Below, piece by piece: positions 33,071-44,800 of a DNA stretch of 47,772 nucleotides. The notes under the pieces are model-generated. The model searched no databases. It was not told where the DNA came from and worked only from the letters and a program-made list of their open reading frames with translations. Where the stretch lies: NCBI GenBank assembly GCA_964526785.1, contig CAZGMJ010000042.1, forward strand, positions 1 to 47,772, read 5' to 3'. The stretch is from CAZGMJ01 sp964526785. Its GTDB lineage: Bacteria > Planctomycetota > Phycisphaerae > Sedimentisphaerales > Anaerobacaceae. The position numbers and the translations under genes are program-made. Within the stretch, counting starts at the first letter, position 1. Each line of letters opens with the position of its first letter.

Positions 33071-34777
33071 TTACTTGCGGGTTCGAGGTATCATGGTTCT
33101 GCGAAGTCGGGCTGTGTTCAGTATGTTTGCGTCGTCGCCGGCAGTCGGCGGTTCACTTCGCACCGTATCGAGCGTGACACGGCAGACTTCTTCGAGCGTC
33201 GTCTCTCCGGCGCGGGCCTTTCGCAGGCCGTCCTGACGCAAGGTACGCATGCCCTTTTCGATTGCCTTGTCTTTTACAATATGCGAGCCGTGTCTGGCGG
33301 TTATGAGGCCCTTTATGTCGTCGTCGATCGTGAGCAGTTCGAATATGCCGCTGCGACCGAGATATCCGCTCTGCATGCAGTGATCGCATCCGTGGCCTTC
33401 ATAGAACTTGCCCTGCACTTCCATCGTTTCGTTCGTATCGCCGGCGATTTCCAGCATCCGGTCGCTGGGGCCCGCGGGGGTTTTGCAGCGGGGGCATATC
33501 ACACGAATCAGACGCTGGGCCATGACCGCAACGACGGAGGACGATATGAGATAGGGCTCGATGCCCATGTCAATCAATCGCGTCACGGCGGAGGCGGCGT
33601 CGTTGGTATGCAGGGTGCTGAGGACCAGATGGCCAGTCAATGACGACTGAATCGCGATCTCAGCGGTTTCGCGGTCGCGGATTTCGCCGATCATAATGAC
33701 GTCCGGATCCTGTCGCAGGATGTGTCGCAGGCAGCTTGCAAAGGTCAGATCGATCTTGGGCTTGACCTGCATCTGGCCGATGCCCGGCAGTTGGTACTCT
33801 ATCGGGTCTTCCACGGTCAGAATGTTCTGCTCTTCGCCGTTTAGTTCGTTGAGTGCTGCGTAGAGCGTCGTCGTCTTTCCGCTACCGGTCGGGCCGGTCA
33901 GCAGAATGATGCCGTGGGGCATGGTGATCAAGTTGCGAAAGGTCGCGAGTATTTCGGAGCTGAAGCCGATCTGATCGAGGCCCAGTTCCCCCCTGCCCTT
34001 GTCCAGCAGGCGCAACATGACTCGTTCGCCGCCGAGGGTCGGAATCGTCGAGACCCGGACGTCCACAAGGTCTTCGCCGATCTTGACGCGGCTCTGGCCA
34101 TCCTGGGGCAGACGGCGTTCAGCAATGTTCAGACTCGCCATGATTTTCAAACGGGACAGCATGGCGGGCATTTGCTGTTTTGGCAGGGTGCAGACATTAT
34201 GCAGGACGCCATCGACACGAAAACGGACTCGCGCGTGGTCCTCATAGGGCTCTATGTGAATATCGCTGGCCCGGCTGTGGACCGCCTGGAAGAGTATGCG
34301 ATTGACCAGTTTTATGGCGGGCGCCTTGCTGGTAACGTTCAGCAGGTCTTCGGCGTGCGTCTGTCGTCCCAGCCCATCATCGGGCAACGCAGGGGCCGGC
34401 TGCTCCTGCACAACAGGCTCCTGCTGCTGTTCAACGGGGGGCGAACTCTGGTAATAACACTGGCTGATGGCCTGTTCGATCTGTGCTGAGGAACATATGA
34501 CGCGACGGCACGGGCGGTCGAGCACGCTGACGATGGCGTCATAGGCCTCGACATTGAGCGCGTCGGCCAAAGCGACGGCTGTTTCACCACTGTCCAGAAT
34601 CACCGGAATTGCGGTCTGGCTCTTGAGAAACTCCAGCGGGAGTCTGCGCACCAGTTCGGGGCTGAGCATTTCCGGGCGGATCTTCTCCAGGACCTGATTC
34701 GATTCATATGAGCGAACATTCTTCATAGGCACCGGACGGTTCTGTGTTGCGGGGCGTTCTTCCAGTTGGGCATTCAC
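33071..34777 (-). CDS. gspE: GspE type II secretion ATPase
   Basis: About 568 residues from a GTG at 34777 with a strong AAGGAGGT site; a longer ORF from 34810 would overlap gspD. An N-terminal region (LEKIRPEMLSPELVRRLPLEF) precedes a Gln/Pro/Glu-rich linker (about 112-130). ATPase core: Walker A GPTGSGKTTTLY near residue 294, Asp box TVEDPIEYQLPG, Walker B DPDVIMIGEIRDRET, His box TGHLVLSTLHTNDAASA, zinc cysteines CPRCKTPAGP ... CDHCMQSGYLGR. The C-terminal 30 residues extend past the usual end (VRSEPPTAGDDANILNTARL). It powers pseudopilus assembly of the T2SS. Confidence 0.95.
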   Translation of the reverse strand: MNAQLEERPATQNRPVPMKNVRSYESNQVLEKIRPEMLSPELVRRLPLEFLKSQTAIPVILDSGETAVALADALNVEAYDAIVSVLDRPCRRVICSSAQIEQAISQCYYQSSPPVEQQQEPVVQEQPAPALPDDGLGRQTHAEDLLNVTSKAPAIKLVNRILFQAVHSRASDIHIEPYEDHARVRFRVDGVLHNVCTLPKQQMPAMLSRLKIMASLNIAERRLPQDGQSRVKIGEDLVDVRVSTIPTLGGERVMLRLLDKGRGELGLDQIGFSSEILATFRNLITMPHGIILLTGPTGSGKTTTLYAALNELNGEEQNILTVEDPIEYQLPGIGQMQVKPKIDLTFASCLRHILRQDPDVIMIGEIRDRETAEIAIQSSLTGHLVLSTLHTNDAASAVTRLIDMGIEPYLISSSVVAVMAQRLIRVICPRCKTPAGPSDRMLEIAGDTNETMEVQGKFYEGHGCDHCMQSGYLGRSGIFELLTIDDDIKGLITARHGSHIVKDKAIEKGMRTLRQDGLRKARAGETTLEEVCRVTLDTVRSEPPTAGDDANILNTARLRRTMIPRTRK

Positions 34778-34806
34778 TACTGCACCTCCTTGTTGATTTC
34801 CGCCTT

Positions 34807-37035
34807 TCACTGGGCCGCGTCCTTTTTATCGCGGTTCTCCCATGCGGGCAGTATTTCCTTCTTCTTGCGTTCGGTAGCGCGCTCCAGCTCCTCCTGGTTA
34901 CGGATGATATGCGGCGTTATGAAGATCATGAGGTTGGTCTTCTCAAGCTGGTCGCGTTTGAAACGGAACAGACCGCCCAGGCCGGGCATATCTCCCAGCA
35001 GCGGCACCTTCTTTTTGATGGTTACCTTGTCGTCGCGAATGAGTCCGCCGATTACGACCGTCGAACCGGTCTGCATTGAAACCGTCGTCTCCGCCTGTCG
35101 TTTGGCAGTCGTGGGCGTATCGGTCGAGGCGCTGCTCGAGCTTTCGATGAGTTTTGTGAATTCGCTGGAGACTTCGAGTCGAATCAAACCACCCTGGCTG
35201 ATATGCGGGGTGATCTCCAGCGTAATACCGACATCCTTATACTCGAAGGTCTTGATAACAGTCGGTGTAATAAAGTCCGTCGTCTCAGTAATCCTGGACT
35301 CCGTCACGAACGGCCGGTTGTCGCCGACGATGATTTTGGCCGTGTTGTGATTGAGCGTGAGAATATGCGGCGTGGAGAGGATGTTCACACCGGTCTGTTT
35401 ATCGAGCGCGTGCAGCATGGTACCTATGCGGAGATTGGAGCCGGTACCCTTCCAGAGTCCAACGGCCAGACCTTCCAGATTGCCGCTGGCGAAATCCACG
35501 CGCGGCCCAAAGCTGGTTGCGGCGAAGCCACGTACGCTGCCATCAACAGACTGATCCAGGGAGGCCCAATCGACCCCGATTTCCTTGAGGCCGTCTTCAC
35601 TGACTTCCATGATGAGCATTTCCACCAGGACCTGCTCGCGAACGATATCGAGCTTCTCGATGATCCCCTGTATGAGTTCGTAATCCTGGGGCGACGCGGC
35701 AATGATTACCGAGTTGGTTCCCTCGTCTGCGGTAACCTGTACGGGCTGGGTTCCTTCCAGAGCGCCGGATATTTTGAGATTCGTCAATGCGGCGGTCAAT
35801 GAGTCGGCCACTTCCTTGGCCTTTGCGTTCTGCAGGTAGGTCACATGGACGTTGTTGGCGCCGACGGGTCGCTGGACATCGAGTTGTTGCGCCAGCGAAC
35901 GGATCGCCTGGGTATCCTGGGGATCCGCCACAACGATCAGCGAATTGGTTCTTGCATCAGCGAGTATACGACCGTCGGAGCCCCCGCCCGAGACGGCACG
36001 AGCCCGTACAGCCTGGGAAACGGCACCATTTTCCTTCTGCATGATCCTGCTGATTTGCTCGGCGAGCACCTGTGCCGACGCGTACTGCAGGGGAATTACG
36101 GAGACCTGCTCCTGCGAGCCGGCCACATCCAGGCGCTGGATCACCTGAGCGATATGACGAATGCTGGCGGCCGTGTCGGTAATGATGATCGCATTGGTGC
36201 GTGGATAGATGCCGAGTTCGGAATCGGGAGCGACCAGCGGACTGATGATACTGCTGACTTCGGCCGCATCGGCGTACTGGAGCGGCATAATCTGTGTGAT
36301 GATGCTATCGCCCTGCGGAATGCGGGCCGGATCGCTGCCAAAACGCACCAATCCGTTCTTGGTGGCGGCCTTCGCCTTCGGGACGATCTTCACCAGACTG
36401 CCCGCGGGCACGGCGGCAAAGCCATGCACTTCAAGGATGGACTCGAGCACATCGTATACCTCGCCCAGCCTTATCTTGGTTGGCGACATCACGGTCACGG
36501 TGCCGCGTACGCTCTCATCGACAACGAAGTTGATGCCGGTGATATCGCCGATGGCCTTGAGGACGGTGCGGATATCGGCCTGGTCGAAATTCACGCTGAT
36601 CAGTTCGTCCGCCATGCCGGGCGTACTGAGGACCGGTATCTCGAATTCCGCTTCAGGGGTTTCGATAACTTCCGGCATCGTATCGAGGGGGCGCGCGGGC
36701 ATGGTTTCCGGCAGCACATCGGCTACAGCTACGTCTGCCTCAGCCTGCGCATCGGAGGGCGCGGCCAGCACCGTCGAAGATGTGATCCTCAGATCGTTCA
36801 AATCCGGATTCGCCTGGATAGTCATTGGTTGTGCCGGCTGCGTCGGTTCGGAACGCAACGGTTCATTCTGTGCAGCAACCGGCACCTCCTGTGCGTCTCG
36901 AATGCGCCGGTGGCCACTCTTTTTCTTCGACCCGCAACCCGAGATCGCTGTACAAATTACGCATAGAGCCAGTACAAAGACGGCCAGGATGATAACTGTC
37001 TTATTTCGGTTATGTTTGCTCTTGACCATGGACAC
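34807..37035 (-). CDS. gspD: GspD outer-membrane secretin
   Basis: 742 residues from a GTG at 37035 (GAGG 5 bases upstream); ATG at 37029 is an alternative. The N-terminus has a hydrophobic stretch ending ICTAISGCGSKKK, which fits a lipoprotein box with Cys about residue 34. A long Pro/Ala/Glu-rich linker (about 45-140) leads to secretin N0 (ISVNFDQADIRTVLKAIGDIT), N1-N3 modules (DPARIPQGDSIITQIMPL; VIPLQYASAQVLAEQI), and the secretin core (VLVEMLIMEVSEDGLKEIG, GVNILSTPHILTLNHNTAKI, STVVIGGLIRDDKV, LGDMPGLGGLFRF, LMIFITPHII). It forms the multimeric gate through which folded cargo exits. A lipidated secretin would not need a pilotin. Confidence 0.95.
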   Translation of the reverse strand: MSMVKSKHNRNKTVIILAVFVLALCVICTAISGCGSKKKSGHRRIRDAQEVPVAAQNEPLRSEPTQPAQPMTIQANPDLNDLRITSSTVLAAPSDAQAEADVAVADVLPETMPARPLDTMPEVIETPEAEFEIPVLSTPGMADELISVNFDQADIRTVLKAIGDITGINFVVDESVRGTVTVMSPTKIRLGEVYDVLESILEVHGFAAVPAGSLVKIVPKAKAATKNGLVRFGSDPARIPQGDSIITQIMPLQYADAAEVSSIISPLVAPDSELGIYPRTNAIIITDTAASIRHIAQVIQRLDVAGSQEQVSVIPLQYASAQVLAEQISRIMQKENGAVSQAVRARAVSGGGSDGRILADARTNSLIVVADPQDTQAIRSLAQQLDVQRPVGANNVHVTYLQNAKAKEVADSLTAALTNLKISGALEGTQPVQVTADEGTNSVIIAASPQDYELIQGIIEKLDIVREQVLVEMLIMEVSEDGLKEIGVDWASLDQSVDGSVRGFAATSFGPRVDFASGNLEGLAVGLWKGTGSNLRIGTMLHALDKQTGVNILSTPHILTLNHNTAKIIVGDNRPFVTESRITETTDFITPTVIKTFEYKDVGITLEITPHISQGGLIRLEVSSEFTKLIESSSSASTDTPTTAKRQAETTVSMQTGSTVVIGGLIRDDKVTIKKKVPLLGDMPGLGGLFRFKRDQLEKTNLMIFITPHIIRNQEELERATERKKKEILPAWENRDKKDAAQ

Positions 37036-37066
37036 GCCGACCTCATTTCCTAGCGGCTTGAACGCC

Positions 37067-37948
37067 TTATTTAAGCGAGAACGCGACCTTTCTGTCCCTG
37101 CGGTCGCGCGTTAGTTCAACTTCCATTCTCGACTGGGTTTTAGCTTTCATAAAGACCTGAAACGCCTGTTGTTTGCTTCTCAATCGATGCCCGTTGACGG
37201 CCCGAATGACATCGCCGTCTTTGAGTCCGATATTCTTTGCAGCGGGAATCTTGTCGAGGTCCTTAATGATCAGCCCATCAGTCTGATCATTGACGACATA
37301 CGGCTCGATCGTGGCTTCGCGAAGAACGACACCGAGGCGATCCGCCATCGAGAGGTTGGTCTGCACAGGCTGCGTCTTCGTCTCAGTGGTTTTCGGGGCG
37401 ATCGTCTTCGGCTCTGGCTCGGCAGGCGTCGGGAGTTGAGCGGAACCGGCGGAGCCGGCCCGGTGCGACTTGAGCATCATCCGCCGGCCGTTGTATATGA
37501 GAACGACCCCCTCGTCCCGTATTTCTTCCACTTGCGCACCGCCGACCTGCTGGCCGAGACGGTACGTGTCGAGCGTGTTTTTGTCCGTGTCTTTGATGAT
37601 CGCACGGGACAACGCGGGGTTGCCGGCGATAACGCCGCTTAGTTCGAGCCCCAATTCCTCCTCAGCGGAGGGCAGAACATCTGCAGAAGACTGCATGAGC
37701 GGTTGGGTTCCTCCGATGTTGCACTGGGCACCGAAGATGTTTCCTCCGATAATGCTCGAACAGCCGGGAAACTGTGGTGCGGGCGCACGCAATGGGCGAA
37801 CGTCCACGCCGGATTCGCCGCCGGACGCGGAACCCGGAGAGAAGACTTCCACCGTCCGCGCTCGATTCGAGAGCGTCACAACGACGACGTAGCCCAGAAT
37901 CAGAATCAGGGCCAACTCACAGAAGAAGAAGCATTTACGAACAGACAA
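37067..37948 (-). CDS. gspC: GspC inner-membrane protein with PDZ domain
   Basis: 293 residues starting at a TTG (37948), with AGGTCGGGA upstream; no better start is near. One membrane helix (about 10-28), a short periplasmic region, an HR-like segment (EEELGLELSGVIAGNPALSRAII ... YRLGQQVGGAQVEEI), a Lys/Thr/Pro linker, and a C-terminal PDZ-like domain (about 205-285, NIGLKDGDVIRAVNGHRL). GspC links the secretin to the platform and helps choose cargo. First gene of the T2SS operon, 31 bp before gspD and 191 bp after the CPBP gene. The rare TTG start may keep it at low level. Confidence 0.85.
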   Translation of the reverse strand: MSVRKCFFFCELALILILGYVVVVTLSNRARTVEVFSPGSASGGESGVDVRPLRAPAPQFPGCSSIIGGNIFGAQCNIGGTQPLMQSSADVLPSAEEELGLELSGVIAGNPALSRAIIKDTDKNTLDTYRLGQQVGGAQVEEIRDEGVVLIYNGRRMMLKSHRAGSAGSAQLPTPAEPEPKTIAPKTTETKTQPVQTNLSMADRLGVVLREATIEPYVVNDQTDGLIIKDLDKIPAAKNIGLKDGDVIRAVNGHRLRSKQQAFQVFMKAKTQSRMEVELTRDRRDRKVAFSLK

Positions 37949-38139
37949 TTCCCGACCTTTCTGTTTGCATCGACAGTATTCTATACCTGTTCTATCGTCC
38001 GCGCCGGTGAGACACTTAAGCTGTCTTGGGGAGTGTTCGGCCCAAACGGAAAATCGTATGTGAGGCAGTATGCAGCAGCGGAACTATAGGACCGAAAAAC
38101 AAATCGAGAATACGTCTGAAATGCAAACAGAAGGCACTT

Positions 38140-38772
38140 TTAGAGCGAAGAGGCCAGACAGTAAAAGATATTTGCCAGGCCGTGGAAAGCAATGGGGACC
38201 AGCAGCGAGCGCGTACGGAGAAACATCCATCCGAGGATACAGCCGGGGACAAAAGTCATGCCCGATAATAACCGACCCTGCACTACTATGTGTGCGGCGG
38301 CAAAACAGGCGGCGGAGAGCATTATCGCTATCCAGTCGGCTTTGGGGTGGTTCCACAGGCGTCGAATGCGGCTGAGCAGATACCCTCGGAAGAAGAGTTC
38401 TTCCGAGACCGCAACATACAGGAACTGATAGCAGAGCCAGGCAGGCCAGCGTCCGGCGACAGGAGCAGCGGGAGCCAGGGGAGCGACTATGCTCCAGCGA
38501 TTGAGCATCCAGATGCCGAGCAGGGTTACGGGAAAGACGACTGCACAGGTGCCGCACAGCACAGCAAGACGATCCCGACCCCCTTCGATGCGAAAGTCCG
38601 AGAATCCCGAACCGCGGAAGGCTGTTGGGATCACTGCAGCGGCGATGAGTACCGAAGGCGCAATAAACCAGTCCGTTCCGACCGCCAGGAGTCCTGCACC
38701 GGCGCGGATCAGTGCAACCGCCGCCAGAGGCACCAGAACGATTTCCAGCACGTCGAGGCGCTTTGGCAACAT
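38140..38772 (-). CDS. CPBP-family glutamic intramembrane protease
   Basis: About 210 residues from the ATG at 38772; a longer frame to 38874 overlaps the giant gene's end and is less hydrophobic. It has about six to eight hydrophobic helices and the three catalytic motifs of the CPBP/Rce1 (ABI) family: SEELFFRG (Glu-Glu at about 124-125), FAAAH (His near 161) and HGLAN (His near 197). These enzymes cleave within the membrane; some are assigned to remove C-terminal sorting tails of surface proteins. It lies 92 bp downstream of the giant protein whose tail has the layout of such a signal, and on the same strand, so it is probably its processing enzyme. It could equally be an unrelated immunity or CAAX-type protease. 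Confidence 0.88.
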   Translation of the reverse strand: MLPKRLDVLEIVLVPLAAVALIRAGAGLLAVGTDWFIAPSVLIAAAVIPTAFRGSGFSDFRIEGGRDRLAVLCGTCAVVFPVTLLGIWMLNRWSIVAPLAPAAPVAGRWPAWLCYQFLYVAVSEELFFRGYLLSRIRRLWNHPKADWIAIMLSAACFAAAHIVVQGRLLSGMTFVPGCILGWMFLRTRSLLVPIAFHGLANIFYCLASSL

Positions 38773-38864
38773 ACCTGCCAGGCAGGATGAAGCTGCGGGA
38801 CTTTTTAATGATGATGCGTGCACGAAGTTTTTTCCCTGCCGGAGTTCCGGCATCCTAATGTCGC

Positions 38865-41800
38865 TCAGGCACACCGGCTTCTTCGACGCCGATCTCTGAT
38901 TCTAAGGCCGACCATGACACATGTCAGAACAAAATACGGCGTCAGGAATTCGACCACGCTGCCGTCGCCCGTGGGGGAAACGGAGCAGCCACCGCCGCCA
39001 CCGCCTCCGCCTCCGATTGCGGCCGCGGCACCGCCACCGATGACATAGAACGGCGTGAAGTGGGTCGTTCTGAAACGCAGGGCGTGCACGGTGGGCGATA
39101 TGATGAGGGTTTCGATATCCGATATGCCCTGCTGGCTGAGGTCGCCCGTCAGCGAATCGTACCAATACGGCTCGACGGTTACTGAATCGTCCGAGGCAGT
39201 GTATGGTATGGTCACGGTTACGGGGACGTCAAACTCCATACCACTGGGGCCGATTTCATAGCTGTTGAGACACGGGTTGGAGATCACTCGCGGATTGACC
39301 ACCGGATAGACTGCGATGGTGGCGTCGTGCGGGCATGCTCCGGTCGGCACCTGGACGGAGACGTCGTCCGTGTCGGCTATTTCCGCCGGCTCGGCGCCGA
39401 TGGTTGCTTCCTGGCCGGCTTCCACGTCCACTGCGGTAAGCGGATCGCTGGACATATATGTGCTTCCGGCGTAGTAAATGTCCGTCTGAGCGCTACGATT
39501 ATCCAACCAGAGAACGGCAGGATAACCAGCCGTATCGAGACAGATCATGGGTTCGGATTGGTCGGCATTTGTTCGGTCATCGCCCAACAGAACATTGGTT
39601 TCCGAACCGCTGTTGACCTGTACCATGTAGAGGTCGGTATCACCGACTCCGCCGGCGATATTGCGGTAATCCTGCCAGCAGACGAAGACCTTGAGTCCAT
39701 TGCCTGTGGCACCGTTTACTGCGATAGCAGGTGCAAGCTGGTCCGCAGCGGTGGTGTCATCGATCAGGGATCGACCGCTGATCGCCGAGGTTGGCAGGCC
39801 GGAGGACGAGCCATAGTACACATCGGCATCGCCCTGGCTGCTGTCCACCCAGACCAGGTGCAGCATGGAACCGGTGCTCTCCGGAGCAATAGCCGGGTCC
39901 GTCTGGTCGCCGGATGCAGTAACGACCGCGGCATTCGCCCAGTTGCTGCTCGAGCACGCACCGTAGATATCCGCCGAGGAGTTGCGATGGTCCGTCCAGA
40001 GGCAGTAGGCAACATCCGAGCCGTCCACCGTCAGTACCGGCGAGGTCTGATCCTGCGCGTTTGCCGTGATCTGCGTGACGTCGGATTTTGAGAATCCGTT
40101 TCGCGAGGCAGCGAGGAAGATGTCCTGATTGCCGTTGCGGTCGTCCTGCCAGGCGACGTAGCCGTAATTGGGTGAACCGTTGTCGAAGACCAGCACGGGA
40201 TTCGTCTGATTGTCATCGGCATCTACGACGGCCGACGGCCTGGACCACTTAACGCCGTCGTTCGAACTGGCGACGTAGATGTCCCAATTGGCGGCGCGAT
40301 TGTCCTGCCAGACAACGTACAGTTTGTCATTCCTGTCCAGCCCGATAGAAGGATTGCACTGATCGGAGCCGTCGGAAGTGATCTGGACGCTGCTGCCGAA
40401 GACCTGCGAACCGGCGGCCTGTCTGCTTATGTAAATATCGCGTGCCCCGACGGGACCGGCGTGCCAGACGGCCCACAGGTCTCCGTTCGAGCTGCGAATC
40501 GCGGCGGGAGCGCCTTTGGCGGCCTCCAGTCCGGCTGAATCGACCTTCTTGTTGTTGCCGAACGAGCGCATCTCGGTGCGGAAGGCGTAGGTGTGCTCGG
40601 CCATTCGGTTGCCTTCCAGATCGGCGGCGGCGGCTTTGACGCTGACCGTCTGATCGAAATGGTACATGGTGTTCGCCTGGTAAGTATACGTGTACCGCGA
40701 CGGTGTACCGCGGCGGCGACAGAGTCCGGATGCGCTGGCGTATTCGTCCACATCGCCGGTGTAGACGACTTCGTCATCGACCTGGATCGCAACGGTATCG
40801 GCGTCGATGCCCGCGCCGCTGTCGCTGATATCCATAATAACGAGACTGTTCAACGGGGCCTGAATCGCTTCGGCGGCGGGCGAAGTGCGGCTCACCACCG
40901 GAGCGGTAGTATCCACGCTGTTGACGGTGATGCGGACCGTCTGCGTATCCTGCAGGTCGCCGTCGCTGGCGACGAAGAGCACGTCGTAGGTGGCATCGGC
41001 CTGATCCGGACGCGGCGTCCAGTTGAAGGCCTGATTGGCAAAGGCGGCGCCGTCCGGCAGATCGCTCGCCGTCAGATCGAGTGTGTCGCTGTCCGCGTCG
41101 GTGGCGGTTACGGCAAACGAGAGCGTAGTCTCTTCGTCAACAGTCTGGTCGGACAGTTCGCCCAGCACCGGAGCGCGGTTGGCGTTGCCCACCGCAATGG
41201 CGACGGTCTGCGAATCGGTCAGGTCTCCGTCGCTTGCGGAGAAAGTCACGTTGAACACCCCCGCCTGCTCGTACGTCGGGGTCCACGCGAAGGTCGTGCC
41301 GGCAAATGCTGCGCCGGTCGGCAGATCGCTCGCTGCATAGGACACGGCGTCGCCGTCCGGATCCGTGGCGCTGACGGCAAATGATAGCTGCGTGTTTTCG
41401 CTGACCGACTGGTCGGCGATTTCGGTCAGGACGGGCGCGCGGTTGACGTTGCCGACGGAAATGACCACGGCCTGCGAATCCTGAGCCTGTCCGTCCGACG
41501 CAACGAACGTCACGGTGTGGTTGCCCTCCTGAAGATACGTGGGCGTCCAGGAGAATTGATTGGCGCTGAAACCGGCCCCGTCGGGCAGATCCTGCGCCGA
41601 ATAGGTGATGGTGTCGCCGTCGGGATCATCGGCGGTGACCGTAAAGGTCAGGGCCGTGTCCTCATCGGTTGACTTATCTCCGATGGCGAGCAGTTCGGGC
41701 GGGCGGTTGGTATTTCCAACCGTCACGGTGACGGTTTCGGTGTCGGTGGCCGAACCGTCGCTGGCGGTAAAGGTCAGTTCATAGCTGCCGGCCTGCTCGT

Positions 41801-44800
41801 ACGTCGGGGTCCAGGCGAAGCTTTCTGCGGAGAAGGTTGCGCCGGCGGGCAGCGATCCTGCAGTAACGGTCACGTCATCGCCGTCCGGGTCGCTTGCGCT
41901 GACGCTGAAACTCAGGGCGGTATTCTCCGCAACCGTCTGATTGGCGATTGCGCTGAGCACCGGTGTGCGGTTGACGTTTTCCACCGTCAGGGCGACCGTT
42001 TCAACGTCCGTGGCCGAGCCGTCGCCGGCGGAAATTGTCAGGGAATACGCTCCGGCCTGCTCGTAACTCGGCGTCCAGCGGAAGACGCCGTCGGCGAAGG
42101 TTGCGCCGTCGGGCAGTCCCGAGGCGGAATACGTAATCTGCTGGCCGTCGGGATCGCTGGCCGAGACGGAGAAGGTCAGCAGGCTATCCTCCGCCACAGC
42201 CCGCGCTCCTATTGTATCGAGAACCGGGGGCCGGTTGACATTGGCCACGGTAACGGTGACCAGCTCGGAATCCTGATCCGTGCTGTCGTCGGCGATGAAC
42301 GTAATCTGGTAGCTGCCGGCCTGTTCGTACGTCGGTGTCCAGGCGAACGTGCTGCCGCTCAATGCGGCACCGCTCGGCAGGTTCAGGGCCGAATAGGTTA
42401 CCGTCTCGCCGTCGGCATCGGTGGCCGAGATCGGGAAGTTGAGTGCGGAATCCTCATCGACGGACTGCGAGCCTATGGAGGCAAGCACGGGCGCGCGGTT
42501 GACGTTGTCGACCACGATACCCACCGTCTGCGATGTCTGGTCCTGACCGTCGTCGGCGGTGAACTGCACGGAGTACGTCCCGGCCTGTGCGTAGGTCGGC
42601 GTCCAGTCGAAGGTCCGGCCGGAGAAAGTGGCTCCGGCGGGCAGATTCGTCGCCGAGTAGCTCAGGCTGTCGCCGTCGGTGTCGGTCGCCGAGACGCTGA
42701 AGTTCAGCGAAGCATTCTCGCTGACGGTCCTGTCCGGCGTGTCACCGAAATAGGGTGCGCGGTTGGTGTTGGAGACGGTCAGTGTTATCGTCTCGGAGTC
42801 CTCGGCCTGGCCGTCGCTAACGGTGAAGGTTACGCTGTACGTGCCCGCCTGCGTGTAGCCGGGCGTCCAGGTGAACGTGCTGCCGGAGAGGCTCGCGCCG
42901 GTCGGCAGGGTCGAACTGCTGTAGGTCAGTGTATCGTTGTCCGGATCGCTTGCGCTGAGTGTGAAACCGCCGGCGGTGTTCTCGCTGAATGCCTGATCTC
43001 CGATGGCGGCGAGCGCCGGGGCGCGGTTGACATTACTAACCGATATGGTCACCGACTCGGTCGTCTGATCCTGACCATCGCTGGCGAGAAAGCTGGCAGT
43101 GTAGGTGCCGGCCTGGGTGTAGGTCGGCGTCCAGGTGAACGTCTGATTCGAAAACGACGCCCCGCCGGGCAGGCTTGCAGCCGAATAGGTGACCGCGTCA
43201 CCGTCGGCGTCGGTGGCGCTGACGCTGAAGCTCAGTTGTGCGTTCTCGCTGACCGACTGGTCGGATACCGGAGCGAAGACCGGAGCGCGGTTGCTGTTGG
43301 CTACGGTTATGCCGACGGCCTGGGTGTCCTGCGCCGCGCCGTCGCTGGCCGTGAAGGTCACGCTGTAGGATCCTTCCTGATCGTAGCCGGGCGTCCAAGC
43401 GAAGGAGGCGTCCGAAAAAGTCGCGCCGCTCGGCAGGCCCGAGGCGGAGTACGTCAGCGGATCTCCGTCGCTGTCGCTGGCGGAGACGGTGAAGTTCAGC
43501 GCTGCGTTTTCCTCGACGGACTGATCGGCGGTCGAGGCAAACGACGGACTGCGGTTGGTGTTGGCGATAGTGAGCGTAACGGTCTCGGAATCCTCGAGCG
43601 CACCGTCACTGACCGAAAAGGTCACGTCGTAGCTGCCGGCCTGTGTATAGCCGGGGGTCCAGGCAAAGGTTTGGTCCGATAAAGTAGCCCCATCGGGCAG
43701 ATTGTATCCGGAATATGTCAAGGCGTCGCCGTCCGGGTCGCTTGCGCTGAGCTCCAGACTGATCGGCACGCCCTCGCTGCCGGACTGGTTGGCGATGGAG
43801 GTCAGTTCCGGAGGCCGGCCGGCGTTCCAGACCGAGATGGTTATGGTCTCGGAATCCTCATTGGTGCCGTCGCTTGCGACGAACGTAACGCCGTAGGTTC
43901 CGGCCTGATCGTAGGCCGGGGTCCAGGAAAATGCGCCGGTGGTACTCGACAGCGTCGCGCCGCCGGGCAGGACCTCGGATGTGGAATACGTCACCGTATC
44001 GCCGTCGGGATCGGTCGCCGAGATCGTGAAGGCGAGCTGCTCGGCCTCGAAGACTTCCTTGTTGCCGATGGTGTCGAGGACCGGGGCGCCGGCCTGCGGC
44101 TCGGAAGTTCCGTACTCATAGGCCCCGACATCAACAGCCGGTCCCACCGGTCGTGCTTTGCCGTCGATATCTTCGGCCGGAGCATTGCTGCTGCTGCCGG
44201 CGTCGCGGAAGCTGCTGCCGGAAGTCAGGTGAACATTGCCTGTAGAAAAACTGACAAACTCCTCGGCCGCTTCATAGTCTTCAATTTCTATGTTGTTGTC
44301 AACAACAGTATTCCTTTCCGGGATCCCCGGATCATACGAATGAGCAATGTTATTTCGTACAATACTGTCGTAAGGTTCAGTAGCTTGAAAGCCGATTGCG
44401 GGAGTGCTCCCTGCAGACTTGTAGCAACGAACAACTGTGTTATTAACAATCCTTAAGTTTCTGATCACGTCAGTGGGATGTTCGCCGATTTTTATGCCAT
44501 GGTTGCTCACCACCAAGACAACGTTGTTCTCCACAGTGAAGCCGTCGGCATATTCGTACTCGCAGAATATGCCTTGGAGTCCGTCGATCGTACGATCTGG
44601 GTCAGTGCGTGCGTTAATGTAATTCCGGCGAATATAGATATTACTGCCATCTACACCCCAACCCTGAATAGCATCTTCGTGAGTGCCTCCTATATTGAAG
44701 TAAACATTGAGGATTGTATTATCTTGAACAACAATATTTGGCCCTCCGATCATAATACCGTCAATGAAGCCATCTATACTGCACCGCTCGACGATGCTGT

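Noticed and set aside
31739..33643. Plus-strand frame of 634 codons
   Set aside because: Antisense shadow spanning gspG, gspF and gspE; no domain and no ribosome site.
38865..39050. PEP-CTERM signal on the giant protein
   Set aside because: There is no Pro-Glu-Pro motif before the helix; a Gly run and Cys are present instead.
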